Positions 34,990-46,375 are shown, counted from the stretch's first letter. The stretch: 64,000 bases of DNA from Telmatactis stephensoni (GCA_029948255.1 JALIZF010001430.1:186001-250000); one strand, 5' to 3'. A program made the numbers and translations. The notes: generated by a model not told the origin, from the sequence alone.

Positions 34990-36545
34990 TCTGACTGAGT
35001 TTTGTTTCTCGATCTGACCGAGTTCTATATTTCTCTGACCGAGTTTTAGCGATTGACCGAGTTTTAGCGATTGACCGAGTTTTAGCTTGACCGGTTTTTA
35101 GCGATTGACCGAGTTTAGCGAATTGACCGAGTTTTAGTGAATTGACCGGACGTTTTAAGTGGAATGGACACGATGTTTTAGTGATTGAGCCGAGTTTAGT
35201 GAATTGACCGAGTTTAGTGAATTGACCGAGTTTTAGTGAATTGACCGAGTTTTAGTGAATTGACCGAGTTTTAAGTGATTGACCGAGTTTAGTGAATTGA
35301 CCGAGTTTTATTTCTCTGACCGAGTTTTTGAGTTTTTGACAGACTTTAGCCATTCTCTGACCGTGTTTTATTTCTCTGACCGAGTTTTATTTCTCTAACC
35401 GAGATGTATTTCTCTGACCGTGTTTTATTTCTCTGACCGAGCTGTAATTCTCTGACCGAGTTTTATTTCTCTGACCGTGTTTTATTTCTCTGACCTAGTT
35501 ATATTTCTCTGACCGAGTTTTATTTCTCTGACCGTGTTTTATTTCTCTGACCGTGTTTTATTTCTCTGACCGTGTTTTATTTCTCTGATCGTGTTTTATT
35601 TCTCTGACCGAGTTTTATTTCTCTGATCGTGTTTTATTTCTCTGACCGTGTTTTATTTCTCTGACCGAGTTTTAGTAATTGACCGAGTTTTAGCAATTGA
35701 TCGAGTTTTAGTGATTGACCGAGTTTTAGTAATTGACCGAGTTTTAGTAATTGACCGAGTTTTAGCAATTGACCGAGTTTTAGGAATTGACCGAGTTTTA
35801 GGTAATTGACCGAGTTTTATTTCTCTGACCGTGTTTTATTTCTCTGACCTAGTTATAATTCTCTGACCGAGTTATATTTCTCTGACCGTGTTTTATTTCT
35901 CTGACCGAGTTATAATTCTCTGACCGTGTTTTATTTCTCTGACCGTGTTTTATTTCTCTGACCGAGTTATAATTCTCTGACCGAGTTTTATTTCTCTGAC
36001 CGTGTTTTATTTCTCTGACCGAGTTTTATTTCTCTAACCGAGATACATTTCTCTGACCGTGTTTTATTTCTCTGGCCGTGTTTTATTTCTCTGACCGTGT
36101 TTTATTTCTCTGACCGAGATATATTTCTCTGACCGTGTTTTATTTCTCTGACCGTGTTTTATTTCTCTGACCGTGTTTTATTTCTCTGACCGAGTTTTAT
36201 TTCTCTAACCGAGATATATTTCTCTGACCGTGTTTTATTTCTCTGACCTAGTTATAATTCTCTGGCCGTGTTTTATTTCTCTGACCGCGTTTTATTTCTC
36301 TGACCGAGTTTTAATTCTCTGACCGAGTTTTATTTCTCTGACCGTGTTTTATTTCTCTGACCTAGTTATAATTCTCTGACCGAGTTATATTTCTCTGACC
36401 GTGTTTTATTTCTCTGACCGAGTTATAATTCTCTGACCGAGTTTTAATTCTCTGGCCGTGTTTTATTTCTCTGACAGTGTTTTATTTCTCTGACCGAGTT
36501 TTATTTCTCTGGCCGTGTTTTATTTCCTCTACCGACGTTATTTTA
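34990..36545 (-). repeat. Right satellite arm (inverted orientation)
   Basis: About 80 units of TTTATTTCTCTGACCGAGT (19 bp) and an 18-bp TTTAGTAATTGACCGAG variant. This is the reverse complement of the left arm at 12690-15172. Blocks of the two variants alternate as on the left. Flanked outside by the inverted copy of the left-arm boundary block (36545-36610). Confidence 0.9.
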
Positions 36546-36779
36546 GTCTCTGACTAACAATTTATGTGTTCTAATTCAATACAGTAATTTTGGACCACTC
36601 CGCGCGCCATACGATATAGATGACAAATGTATTACAAATATAAGGTCAGATAACAGATTACCGGAAATTGTCGAAATTGATCTCTTATCACAATCATGTT
36701 GAAATTTGACTTTGGTGTCACGCAATGTAAGGTCTTGCAAATATGTCCGCAAGTAGAAACTTGTAAAACTTAAGTTTTT

Positions 36780-36904
36780 TATTGGATCAGTTCGTCAAAT
36801 CCGCAATTTTTTACGTTGTGAGTGATCCGCAAATCCGCAATTAGGAATATCGAGAATCCGAAAATCCGCACTAAAAAATGGCTCAATCCGCCGATCCGCA
36901 AACC
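36780..36904 (+). repeat. Subterminal ATCCGCAA repeats, right end
   Basis: Copies of AATCCGCAA, GATCCGCAAATCCGCAA and AATCCGCC next to the right 20-bp tip of the giant element. They match the left subterminal motif in the same orientation. Confidence 0.7.
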
Positions 36905-36949
36905 CCCATGTCCCCCTCTTTAAAGTTTTCAAACTTATTCATAATTTAT

Positions 36950-37412
36950 GAAGGGTGGTTAAAAATGTAGAGTTTGTTAGGGGAAGGGACAGAGGGTTAG
37001 GTCCGCTTATGGGAGCTGTCTGCTTATTGGAGATGATGTCCGTTTGTGGTATAGAGGTTCGACTGTAATTACTAAGAAAATTACATCGAGTCAATAAAAT
37101 GACATCTTTGTCAAACTGCATGACGCAAGCTGTACAGTCAACAAACCTCCACCGCTAACGGGCACTTCCCATAAGCGGACAGCAATCCTTGGTCCGTTCT
37201 ACTAACAAACTCTACGTTTTTGTCCAGTTAAGAGGACACCTCTCGTAAACAGACACCTCCTGTAAGCAGACACTTCTCATAAGCAGACAGCAACTCTCGG
37301 TCCCTTCTCCAAAAAAATCTACATTGTTAACCTCCCAATAGCAGACACCTCTCATCAGCGGACACCAATTCTGGTTCTGAGGGTGTACGCTTGCAGGAGG
37401 TTAAACTGTACT
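36950..37412. mobile_element. Element(s) with TACAGTCAACAAACCTCC ends
   Basis: TACAGTCAACAAACCTCC (37133) is inverted as GGAGGTTAAACTGTA (37396-37410). Between them are tandem units of the type AAGCAGACACCTCTC. A related half element with a GAGGTTCGACTGTA end lies at 36950-37072 in the opposite orientation. Non-coding. Confidence 0.65.
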
Positions 37413-37419
37413 GGTTGAA

Positions 37420-38150
37420 GCTTGTCTGATTAATAAAAACTTTTTATTAGAGAAAAATATTATTGAAAGTATAATTTGTTTCCGAAATTTGTACTGGAAA
37501 AGAAATTGTATTTCAATTTGTCATCCCCACTCTTCACCCGTTCACTTTTCTAATTGTCTGTTGATTTACTAAAGATATATCAATTACAAGTGACTCCATA
37601 TTAGGAATGTGTTGCGTGAAGAAGGAAAGTAAGATCAAAAGAAATTCGCTGAGACTCAATTAAGGACTGTCTAGATCAGCCGAATATTTGAAGTAAATAT
37701 TCTAAGCTTTATGGAGTCACTTATATAGTCTCTCGAAAATCAACAAATTTGATCTTAAATTCGGACACGAAAAGTTACTCGATTCTATTTGGCTGCGAAC
37801 AGTGCAGTTCAAGCTAGTGTAACAGTGCAGAAAAGCTGTAATACAGTGCACATCACCTTCAAAATGGTTTTAAAACATATTTTCCTTCGCACTAATCTAC
37901 GGATCTGGTTGAATGTCAGTCAAAAAATATTTTGATGAAGTGCGCCTGCTACTGAAGTGCATTGGCCACGATTTTTAATTTATATAGATTAGTTGCAAAA
38001 CACATCTATTCATCCTTTGAACTCATTATTAACATCATGTATGTCTATATAGATTATTAGTTACAGTACTTTATTCATCCATTTTAACTCATTCTTAAAA
38101 TTATTGTATGTATATATAGTTCATTAGTTTTAGTCCATGATGAATGTAGA
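37420..38150. other. Spacer with local duplications
   Basis: No gene. GAAGTGCGCCTGCTACT at 37938 recurs at 38744. GTGCAGAAAAGCTGTAATAC near 37827 recurs at 38313. Confidence 0.45.
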
Positions 38151-38162
38151 GCTACTCTAAAC

Positions 38163-38164
<2 letters not shown>

Positions 38165-38242
<78 letters not shown>

Positions 38243-38266
38243 ATAGTAGTAGTAGTAGTAGTAGTA

Positions 38267-38300
<34 letters not shown>
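38165..38300 (+). repeat. (ATT)n then (AGT)n microsatellite
   Basis: About 13 ATT units followed by about 30 AGT units with two small interruptions. Confidence 0.9.
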
Positions 38301-38301
<1 letters not shown>

Positions 38302-38467
38302 AAAACCTAGTGCAGAAAAGCTATAATACAGTGCAATGCAAATCACACCCCATTTTTTTCGTAGCCTGCCTTTGTAAACATTAAGAGATATACATTTTTC
38401 GTTCATTATGTTTGTTTGAAAAAAAGGCGAAACATTTGAGGAGTTGGTCGTCAGCCAAAAAAAAAAG

Positions 38468-38740
38468 AAGAGAAGAGAGGAGAAGAGAAGAGAAGAGAAG
38501 AGAAGAGAAGAGAAGAGAAGAGAAGAGAAGAGAAGAGAAGAGAAGAGAAGAGAAGAGAAGAGAAGAGAAGAGAAGAGAAGAGAAGAGAAGAGAAGAGAAG
38601 AGAAGAGAAGAGAAGAGAAGAGAAGAGAAGAGAAGAGAAGAGAAGAGAAGAGAAGAGAAGAGAAGAGAAGAGAAGAGAAGAGAAGAGAAGAGAAGAGAAG
38701 AGAAGAGAAGAGAAGAGAAAAGAAAAGAAAAAAAAAAAAA
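38468..38740 (+). repeat. (AGAGA)n pentanucleotide satellite
   Basis: About 50 uninterrupted AGAGA units, then poly-A. It lies just upstream of the TPR-CHAT exon. Long ORFs reading REEKR across it are artefacts of the repeat. Confidence 0.95.
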
Positions 38741-38812
38741 AGAAGAAGTGCGCCTGCTACTTAAGTGCGTAAACTTTCGCTAACGATTCTTATTTTCTTA
38801 ATGTTACAGATA

Positions 38813-41448
38813 ATGGACTATAAACTGATAGGCACGTTCTTACGATTCATCATTGCAGTGGAAACATTACTTAAGCTGACAAACGAGGAGCTTGTCAGCT
38901 TTTATAAGGAGTGCTTGGTAATGGCTGAGTTTCTGAAAGACATAAGTTCGATATTTTGCTGTCACTTCTCGCTTGGTTTTTTGTATGCAGGAAAACTGTT
39001 TCGATACCAAGACGCTAAAGAGAGCTTTGAACAAGCATTGCGTGCAGCCCTTCTTTTGGATGACAAGGAATGCGTTTGTCGGGCGTATTGTGATTTGGGA
39101 AATGTGTGTCGGTGGTTTGAGAAATACGATGATGCTATGATGTATTGTAACAAAGCTTTAGACATTTCTAAAGAGATTGGTAACCATAAACTTGTTGTAT
39201 CAGCCCATAATTATTTAGCACTTACTGCTGTGTCTCTAGGTAAATATGGTGCTGCCATCAAACATTGCGAGGAAGCCTTACATATCGCCAAAACATTGGG
39301 TGATAAACATGGAGAGAAATTCGCTTGTAAAAACTTAGGAGATATATATACCAACATCAGTGGAAACCCTGAAAAAGCGATTACTTTTTTCAAAACTTCA
39401 CTGGATATCGCCATAGAAACCGGCGACTGGTTTGACCAGGCAGATGCTTGTGGACGAATAGGTCGCTGCTATCATTTGCAAGGCCAAGGTGTTGATGCCA
39501 AGAAATGTTTCGAGAAACAACTAAAAATTGCTAATGAAATGGGTGATAAGAATTTACAGCAAAATGCATATAATGACTTGGGCGACTATTTTCGTTCTAT
39601 TGGTAATCTTCATTTGGCTTCAGATTATTACAAAAAGATAATCCCAATTGCAAGAGAGTTAAGGACCACGAGCTTTTTCGGTACTGCGTATGGCAATTTG
39701 GGAATTGTGTATGGTGAATTACAGCTGAATTTGATAAGGCGATTGTTTGTTATAACATAGCTTTGAGAACCGCCCAAGAGCTGAATGATAAGCACCAAGA
39801 AGCAATTGTGTATACCAACCTTGGTACAACATATCTGGTTAAATCATTTCGCGGTCTAGAAAAGCTTTCATCCTCTTCCACCTCTTCTAGCGCAAAAGAA
39901 AGAGAAGTGATCATAAAGGGACCAGATAAAGGAACGCTTCTAGAAACCGTTGCCAAGTCTGAGTATAACTATACAGAAGCCATAAAAAGATGGGAATGGT
40001 TATTTGATCAATTACAAGAACATCATCATTTTCAAATAACTTTCTTTGATCTAATGGTTCAAGCTTACATAGGTCTGATCTTCATTCTCATTTCAAAAGG
40101 ACAAAAACAACAGGCACTGCTTTACTCAGAACGAGCACGAGCACGTGTTTTGGTGGACTTATTGACAACCAAATATGGTATGGTTAAGGTAACCACTCCC
40201 TCGTTGAGTTATAGTGACCTCGAGACAGTTTGGTCACATGGTCAATTTTGCATCTTGTGTTACAGTTGTAACAAGGCAAAAGGAGGAGGTTTTGTATGGA
40301 TCCTACCCGGACCACCAAATGACATTCAAAACAATGAGTGTTTCGTGGTTAAAGATTTCGTTAATGATCCTATCAATCCCATTTCGGAATTAATATCAAG
40401 AGCTTATAGATGCTTGAAGATCGAAGTAGATGTGAAGTGTGAGAACAGATCACTTGAGCCTCCTGAGAGTTCTCACAAAGTGACATCACCTTCAAGTACA
40501 ACAACAACGAGAGGAAATGATAGCAACAGCAATGTCAAGCCAAATGACAAACGGCACACAATACATCCACTCAAAAAGTTGTTTACTTTACTCGTTTCTG
40601 GTGCGCCTTCCATGCAGCAGGAAGAAGTAGTCATTATTCCTGAAGGACCATTGTATACTGTTCCTTTTGCTGCTCTTGTTGATCCCAACACAGGCAGATA
40701 TCTGTCAGATACAAAACGCATTCGGCTCGCTCCATCAATAACGTTTCTTAAACGTTTACAGGAATGTCCAGCGGACTATCACAGTAAAACAGGCGCACTC
40801 ATCATTGGTAATCCAGACGTTGGACAAGTCATATTTAGAGGTGAAATGACGTCATTTAAATCTTTACGAGGGGCACAACAAGAAGCAGAAATGATTGGAG
40901 GATATTTTGACGACACTCCATTGATAGGGGCTCAGGCTTCTAAAGATAAGGTTATGACCAAATTGAAAGAGGGTGTTGCACTCATTCACATTGCAGCACA
41001 CGGATGTCCAGAGAACGGCGAGATTGCACTGGCACCATCAGCCATGTCTAGAGAAGGGGGTAGAATTCCTGAGGAAGAAGACTATTTGTTGACCATGAAA
41101 GAGGTTCAGGAGACTGGGGTTCGAGCACAGCTGGTTGTGTTAAGCTGCTGTCACAGTGGTCGTGGTGAGATCAGAGCAGAGGGTGTGTTGGGACTAACAC
41201 GAGCCTTTCTTGCTGCTGGAGCTCGTTCAGTTGTAGCGTCATTATGGGCCGTTAACGACCAAGCAGCTCTAAGCTTCATGTTAAGTTTCTACAGGTTCTT
41301 GATGGACGGTAAAAGTGCAAGTGTAAGCATGCAGTGCGCAATAAAGGAATTGAGAAGAGAAGATTACAGTTCACCAAGACACTGGGGTTCCTTCTTTCTG
41401 ATGGGTGATGATGTCACCATCCCAAGATGGAGTCTACTAACTGACTGA
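38813..41448 (+). CDS. TPR-CHAT protein (TTC28-like), one frameshift
   Basis: A single large exon. The acceptor TTACAG ends at 38809 and the first in-frame ATG is 38813; upstream exons may exist. The N-terminal half has seven to eight tetratricopeptide repeats spaced 40 residues apart (for example YCDLGNVCRWFEKYDDAMMY and YGNLGIVYGE). The C-terminal half is a CHAT caspase-like domain: VIIPEGPLYTVPFAAL, then LIHIAAHG (catalytic His), then LVVLSCCHSG (catalytic Cys), then VVASLWAVND. Both catalytic residues are present. Near 39728 the frame shifts by one base inside a TPR (expected EFDKAIVCYNIAL), splitting the ORF into 38813-39760 and 39763-41448. The shift could be an assembly error or a recent lesion. 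CHAT proteins are peptidases linked to regulated proteolysis and cell death; the role here is inferred only. Confidence 0.8.
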
Positions 41449-41917
41449 GATGATGATATAAACCATCAAGAGCCGTGACTAGGAAGACCGCTGACCAGTT
41501 ATTTACACAAAGCACTTACAATAAACAATAATATAGTACTGTGATGTGACTGGCACGAGGTGATATGCAGGCAATTCGTACTCCCACCAACAATTAATAG
41601 TTGAATATATATTGAAAATATAATCTCTTTCCAGTATAGTAAATATACTAGACAGCTTTTACACATGTACAGTTCTGATTGATATCATGATCAAATTTGA
41701 TAATGCTGTTTTGTTTATCAAGAAATACTAATGTGAATGAATAAAGCAGAATTTGTACAGTGTATGAAAATTGAACGATAAAAATATTTAGCTCACTAAC
41801 ACGTTTTGGAAATATATTAATTATTAAACGTTGATAGAGATCTTTTTACAAACGGAAACTAACGAGTCAACTAGTTTGTTCTGAGACTGTGTATCAAGAT
41901 AGAATATTTATAAAGCT
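41449..41917. other. 3' flank of TPR-CHAT gene
   Basis: Presumptive 3' UTR and intergenic sequence. AATAAA-like signals occur (AATAAAGC at 41741). No other gene seen. Confidence 0.4.
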
Positions 41918-42370
41918 GACTGTGTCACATGCCATGTGGATGTAGAAAAGACAATAGTCAAGTTTCCAGTTGTTAGCAGCCTCTGTACATTCTTTAATTA
42001 CCACCCTTCACCCTTCCTATGGGGAAAATTTGTGTCGCAGCGTCGACGATCGTGTTCAAGGTCACGTGGATTTCCCCCGGATCTAGAGAAAGCGATATGA
42101 TTGGTTGTTATTGTTGTGAAATTGTTTAACCGATTGAAATTAAAACGAACCAGAAACTAAATTATCCTGCAAGCAGAGATTTGTTTTCTAATACTCTGCT
42201 AGCTGTAGGAAGACGAAGGTGCGTTACGTAAAATTTCGCACATGCGCAAACATTTGATCGTATTGTATTTATAAAGTGTTTTCACTTCCGATCACGTGAC
42301 GTGATTTTACGTGATCCAATTGTTTTAGCCTTTTCTGGAGCTCTAACCGAAATCAAAGTAACTGTATCTG

Positions 42371-42528
42371 CAGACTCGTACCCAGTCGTCACTTATTTTT
42401 CATTCTACAAAGGAATCTGGGAAGGGATCGGGGCGCGCAAAGGCACTTCCCTTGATGCAACGGGAGCTTGCTAAATCCTTCCCATCAATCCCTTCGCGAA
42501 TAAGAAGAAGCGACTGGGTACGAGTCTG
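42371..42528. mobile_element. 158-bp MITE with 10-bp target duplication
   Basis: CAGACTCGTACCCAGTCG is inverted at 42511-42528. Flanked by the exact duplication ACTGTATCTG (42361-42370 and 42529-42538). A lone related end, TCTCGTACCCAGACTC, occurs at 12122. Duplication length suggests a Mutator-like source. Confidence 0.8.
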
Positions 42529-43129
42529 ACTGTATCTGAAAGAACAACCAAAACTGTGTTTGTGTGCAAATGTTGGAGTCAAATGTTTTTTCTTTACCAA
42601 GATATAAATATTTCACTTTGCTTCAATGTTTGGTAAGAATGTATGGAGCCGCCATGTTGGAGTACCACTGTGGAACCCCAATGTGGCGGCCACAACACCG
42701 AGCGTGGAAATGACATTATTATAACCAATGCGGGGTAATCTATTTATTTTGCTGAAAATATTCAAAAACAGTATAAGATTATTCATTGACCAATTCATTG
42801 ACGTAAAATTTGTGGCAAATATAATTGTTATGTTTTTATGCCATTCAAAAACGCGTGCTGACAGTATGGCGTGACAGCAATTCGGTCACCAATTATTCGA
42901 AAGCCGAACATCGAAAATTAATTGCTCAAACTTTCAGTAGATAATTTCCTCGATGACATGTAAAAAATGTTAGCTTACCAGCATTTTTCAATATATGATT
43001 TTGATTTTAGCTTGTGAATGACGTCACGTGAAAAGGTCTGAAAACGCTTTATTTTACAGAAGAATCAAACAATGTAAGCCACTTTTTTAGCCCCTTTTTC
43101 CCTTTGAGCTCTGAGTTTATAAACACGGT

Positions 43130-43375
43130 TCATGGTCTACAGAGGGGAGGGGTGGCTGGCTAAGTGATGACAATCATGAACTAGCTATAGTGATAATTTA
43201 CTGCATTAAATACAAGATCATACACTCAAGGCATACCCAACTGTTGTCATGGTACACCGGTGTATTAGTAAGTAAGTAAGTAAGTAAACTTTTGAGTTTA
43301 TAAACACGGTTCATGGTATAGGGAGGGGAGGGGTGGCTGGCTAAGTGATGAAACTTATGAACTAGCTATAGTAAA
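43130..43375 (+). repeat. Direct repeat flanking an (AAGT)n tract
   Basis: GTTTATAAACACGGTTCATG plus the following GGGGAGGGGTGGCTGGCTAAG occur at about 43113 and 43294, roughly 180 bp apart. A short AGTA tetranucleotide run (about 43268-43288) lies between them. Confidence 0.7.
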
Positions 43376-43609
43376 TTATTTAAAATGCTGTTTATTGCTG
43401 CGTACATTTCATTGACACTACTCTGAGTCACAAGCCCTGTTCCACAAGAGAATGGTCTTGGTTTTGTGCATTCTGGCTGGCCAAGAAAGTCTGATGAATT
43501 ATTGATAAATCAGTTTAAGAACTTTAAATTATACACGGAGTCCAGAGTCCAGTCCAAAAACAAGTCCACGGGTTCAGATTTTTAGTTAAATTCGATAAGC
43601 TAAGAATAT

Positions 43610-43776
43610 GCCAGTTCAGAGTTCAAGAATCATTTCTAATGCGCATGCGATTTTACCCGAATGTTTCACCTTTTGTTTGATCCTGAAAACAAAAGGTTTA
43701 AACAAAAGAAGGTGACTGAGAAGCTCGGGATAAAATCGCATGCGCACTGAAAACGATTCATAAACTCTGAACTGGC
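43610..43776. mobile_element. 167-bp MITE inside repeat copy B
   Basis: GCCAGTTCAGAGTTCAAGAA is inverted at the right end, with GCGCATGCGATTTTA also in both arms. Copy A lacks it at the equivalent position (7866), so it inserted after the repeat copies diverged. TA-type target. Confidence 0.75.
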
Positions 43777-44121
43777 TTATAGGTGACCCGTCTTTATATC
43801 AGAACAACAATGGCCGTGGAAGTCCCAACACTTAAAATTGCATGAATTCTAGCCAAATAAACAGTAAAAACTATAGGTAAGTAGACTTGATAAAACTCTC
43901 TCGTCTTCCTGCGATTCGTGTGTCAGTGTTTTCTTTGAATTCATATGATTTGAAACTCTTACTTTGCAGGGCTTGTTTTGGCCTATCGACGCATGGCGTA
44001 GGTATATACAAAGATATGTAAGGACTGTAAGTCATTGTTACAGCAAGGTTAGGTAAGTTGACTGTTTGTAATTACTCGGGCTACCTGTGGTAGCTCGAGT
44101 CTAGGTTTACCTTTTCGGTCT

Positions 44122-44156
44122 ATCTATCAATCTATCAATCTATCAATCTATCTATC
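44122..44156 (+). repeat. (ATCT/ATCA)n microsatellite
   Basis: Tandem CTATCAAT and CTATCTAT units. Confidence 0.8.
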
Positions 44157-44189
44157 AACGTCGCAAATGGGCAAATTACCCAGAATTCT

Positions 44190-44564
44190 GTGGTTACCGC
44201 TGTCATGAAAACGAGGCTACGCACGAGGTCAGTAAAGTTCTGCAAACTCGCACTACTCCATCTTGGAAGAGGAAAAATGTTCACTTGGATTTTGTTCGGT
44301 TTTCTGCTTGGAATGCTCACATCACTTACAAATACACACGCCGTTCGCGGTAGACCTACACTAAAACACATTAGTGAGCACATTTTGGCCAGGTCGTTCC
44401 GCGAACTCAAAGAGAACTCATTGAAAGCAAACTATGAAACGAAGCTTACTGAACTATCATTGAAAGCCAATCAAATAGATACGAATAGTGTTTATAGGAT
44501 ATGCAATTCAATAGGGCATTTGGTTGTGTGCAGAAAAGGGTGTGTGTGTATAGGGTGGCAATAA
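44190..44564 (+). CDS. Unrecognised ORF with one hydrophobic segment
   Basis: An ORF of 124 codons near the left end of the Helentron. After a basic start it has a hydrophobic stretch (FTWILFGFLLGMLTSLT) that could be a membrane anchor or signal, then a charged Leu-rich part. I do not recognise a family. Followed by about 400 bp of purine-rich low-complexity sequence, so it may be a fragment of a spliced or decayed Helentron ORF. Confidence 0.3.
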   Translation: MVTAVMKTRLRTRSVKFCKLALLHLGRGKMFTWILFGFLLGMLTSLTNTHAVRGRPTLKHISEHILARSFRELKENSLKANYETKLTELSLKANQIDTNSVYRICNSIGHLVVCRKGCVCIGWQ

Positions 44565-44569
44565 AGAAC

Positions 44570-44990
44570 TAAAAATAATATTTAAAAAGGTGGATGAAAA
44601 ATAGAAAGAAAAATAAATAAGTAGAAATATAAATAAACTTAAAAATGGGCAAAAAAGAGGGGAAAAAAAACCAAACCAAAAGAGGAAAAATGTTTTGAAA
44701 AGAAAATAAAAATAGGATAAGTGGATAGCTAAAATAGTGAAATAGGAGAAAAAAAGTAAGTGAACAAAACATAAAAATAATGAAAATAAAAAATAAAAAA
44801 TAAAAAATAAAGAATACAAAGAAAGGAAATAAAAATAAAAATGAATAAAAATTAAAATTAAAGATAAAGGAGGGTAAAGCCGTGTAAAGAAAAAAAGGGG
44901 TGGTGGGGGAGGGGAGGGGAGTGTGGATAGGGAATGAGGTGAGGTGAGGAACGGAATGTAGGGAATGTGGGGAATGTGGGGAATGTAGGT
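44570..44990 (+). repeat. Purine-rich low-complexity tract
   Basis: AAATAAAAATAAA-type sequence grading into GGGGAGGGG and GGAATGTGG repeats. The long minus-strand F/L/P-rich ORFs are compositional artefacts. Confidence 0.75.
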
Positions 44991-45029
44991 AAAATGTGCG
45001 TGGAAGGAATGATGTGGCGAGACTGTTGT

Positions 45030-45118
45030 CGTTGGAATTCAAAACCTGATGTGAAGACTACCAACTCTTATATTGCCAGTTATTGCTATCGTTGGAATTC
45101 AAAACCTGATGTGAAGAC
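45030..45118 (+). repeat. Direct repeat, 28 bp
   Basis: GTTGGAATTCAAAACCTGAT plus TGAAGAC occurs twice, about 60 bp apart, upstream of the protease ORF. Confidence 0.8.
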
Positions 45119-45271
45119 ACGAATTTTGTACAGCGAAGAGACAGACGCCATTTTGGATGCTTCGACTCAAACTGTTCAAGATATTAGCCAAATAAAGGAC
45201 CGTTTAAGGTTTTTTTTCATTGCTTCTTTTAGCATTATTATAATATTAAAGATGATATATTTTGCAGTTGA

Positions 45272-46080
45272 TTGTTTACTGTCGAAGGTGTGTTTATTTG
45301 CTTCATGCATCTGCTATTAGTTAAACTTATGTCATCAGAGGAAGTGATCGTGGAGAATAACAAATGTGATAAATGCAATAATTCTTTACAGTTATCAGTT
45401 AGGTTTTATCATCATAAAGAAGAGTCATTAAAAGAATTAAGGTCTCGCTATGCCAGGTTTATTAATTATCAGTGTGTTGGACACAAGCCTCAAGTCGTTT
45501 CACGTGATCGAGAACCAAGTAGAGTCCCAGTTAAACTCACACGTCTTTTGCACAAAAGCAGAAATATACGGAAAATGGTTCGTAAGTATATTGTACAAAA
45601 TGTACCAAAGTCATCTAGGATTCACTGCTTTGTAAATAAATGTAATTATTACCACGAGGAAGTAAAGGTTTGTCCCCAAATATATCGTTCAGAGTTTATC
45701 TTTAGAGTGTTACGCAGAGCTGCTGCTTCACCGAGAATGAAGAGAAAACTGTGGTCTAGAAAACCATTTCATAAGAAACAAAATTTCAGTAAAAGAGCAG
45801 TGAGTAAAAAAAATAAATATTATCAGCCATTGTTGACGTACCAAAGTTTACAAAGATATGCTGCTTACTGCAGTTTATCCCATGTGTATAAAAATCTCAA
45901 TCACAAGACCAATCACTGTAAGTTTACCCTTAGTAGAGATATAGAGAAAAATCCTGGGCCTTCAACAGTAATTGATTCCAACAAAACAATATGTGCTCCA
46001 TATTCACAAGGTAACATTGCATTATTCGGGTCAAATGCTGGTCGTCAGTGTATGGCCATGTCACTGTGTGCATTAATTAA
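45272..46080 (+). pseudogene. Helentron ORF, N-terminal part: 2A peptide and protease Cys box
   Basis: The ORF encodes an N-terminal segment with CDKCNNSLQL and CFVNKCNYYHEEV cysteine/histidine pairs and very basic regions. It then has the 2A ribosome-skipping signature DIEKNPGP (45938-45961). Directly after it comes PYSQGNIALFGSNAGRQCMA, the start of a cysteine protease in which QC is the likely nucleophile region. Such 2A-protease ORFs are known from animal Helentrons and other transposons. The reading frame is broken at about 46080 by a MITE and then by the 6-kb element. The matching continuation starts near 52400. Confidence 0.7.
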
Positions 46081-46375
46081 TATACACCTATTTCAAAAAA
46101 TGTTGTCGGGCGAGAGGCTTCAAGTCTACGCAACTAGACTACAAAGGAGTATGGGTAGTTGAAAACATTTACTCTCTATTTGGCTTTGGTCTTTATTCTA
46201 AGCATCAGTGAATAAAGGAATTTGTTGTATAAGCTCAACACCAGCTGGTGCATGAGAATTGTCGTGCTGATATTTATGTAGTTTCATAGCTTTTAGTTAT
46301 TCCTACCCATACTCCATTTCGGGTGAGCCGCGTAGACTTGAGTCTATTTGCCGACAACGTTAATTGAAACAGGTA
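46079..46375. mobile_element. TA-target MITE in the Helentron protease ORF
   Basis: TATACACCTATTTCA at the left end is imperfectly inverted as TGAAACAGGTATATA at the right; AGGAGTATGGGTAG and its inverse are also shared. Removing it with one TA restores a continuous protease frame across the junction, which supports both the boundaries and the target. Related ends are at 33767-34030. Confidence 0.7.

Larger units (their letters stand above)
8589..36924 (+). mobile_element. Giant (~28 kb) transposon with inverted satellite arms
   Basis: The 20-mer TTTAAAGAGGGGGACATGGG (8589-8608) is exactly inverted at 36905-36924. Inside, the blocks flanking the satellites are also inverted copies: GGCGCGCGGAGTGGTCCAAA on the left (12626) and its reverse complement on the right (about 36590-36608). 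Satellite arrays with the same 18/19-bp unit follow in opposite orientation. Between the arms lie an integrase-type transposase and a USP-AAA+ gene, plus many nested MITEs. The left arm has about 4 kb between the tip and the satellite that the right arm lacks. No target duplication is identified; flanking sequence at 7733-7762 reappears inverted at 36921-36955, so the outer boundary is uncertain. That this is one element is inference from symmetry. Confidence 0.7.
41918..44068 (+). repeat. Dispersed repeat, copy B, left half
   Basis: Similar in order to 7174-8220. It contains insertions: the MITE at 42371-42528, the MITE at 43610-43776 and a local duplication near 43130-43370. The repeat breaks off at GTTTGTAATTA (44064-44074) and resumes at about 62729. 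Confidence 0.7.

Noticed and set aside
38412..38783. Long REEKR-repeat ORFs
   Set aside because: Produced by the AGAGA satellite in two frames; no real protein signal.
44508..45064. F/L/P-rich minus-strand ORFs that look like membrane proteins
   Set aside because: Translation of a purine-rich low-complexity tract; no start context or domain.
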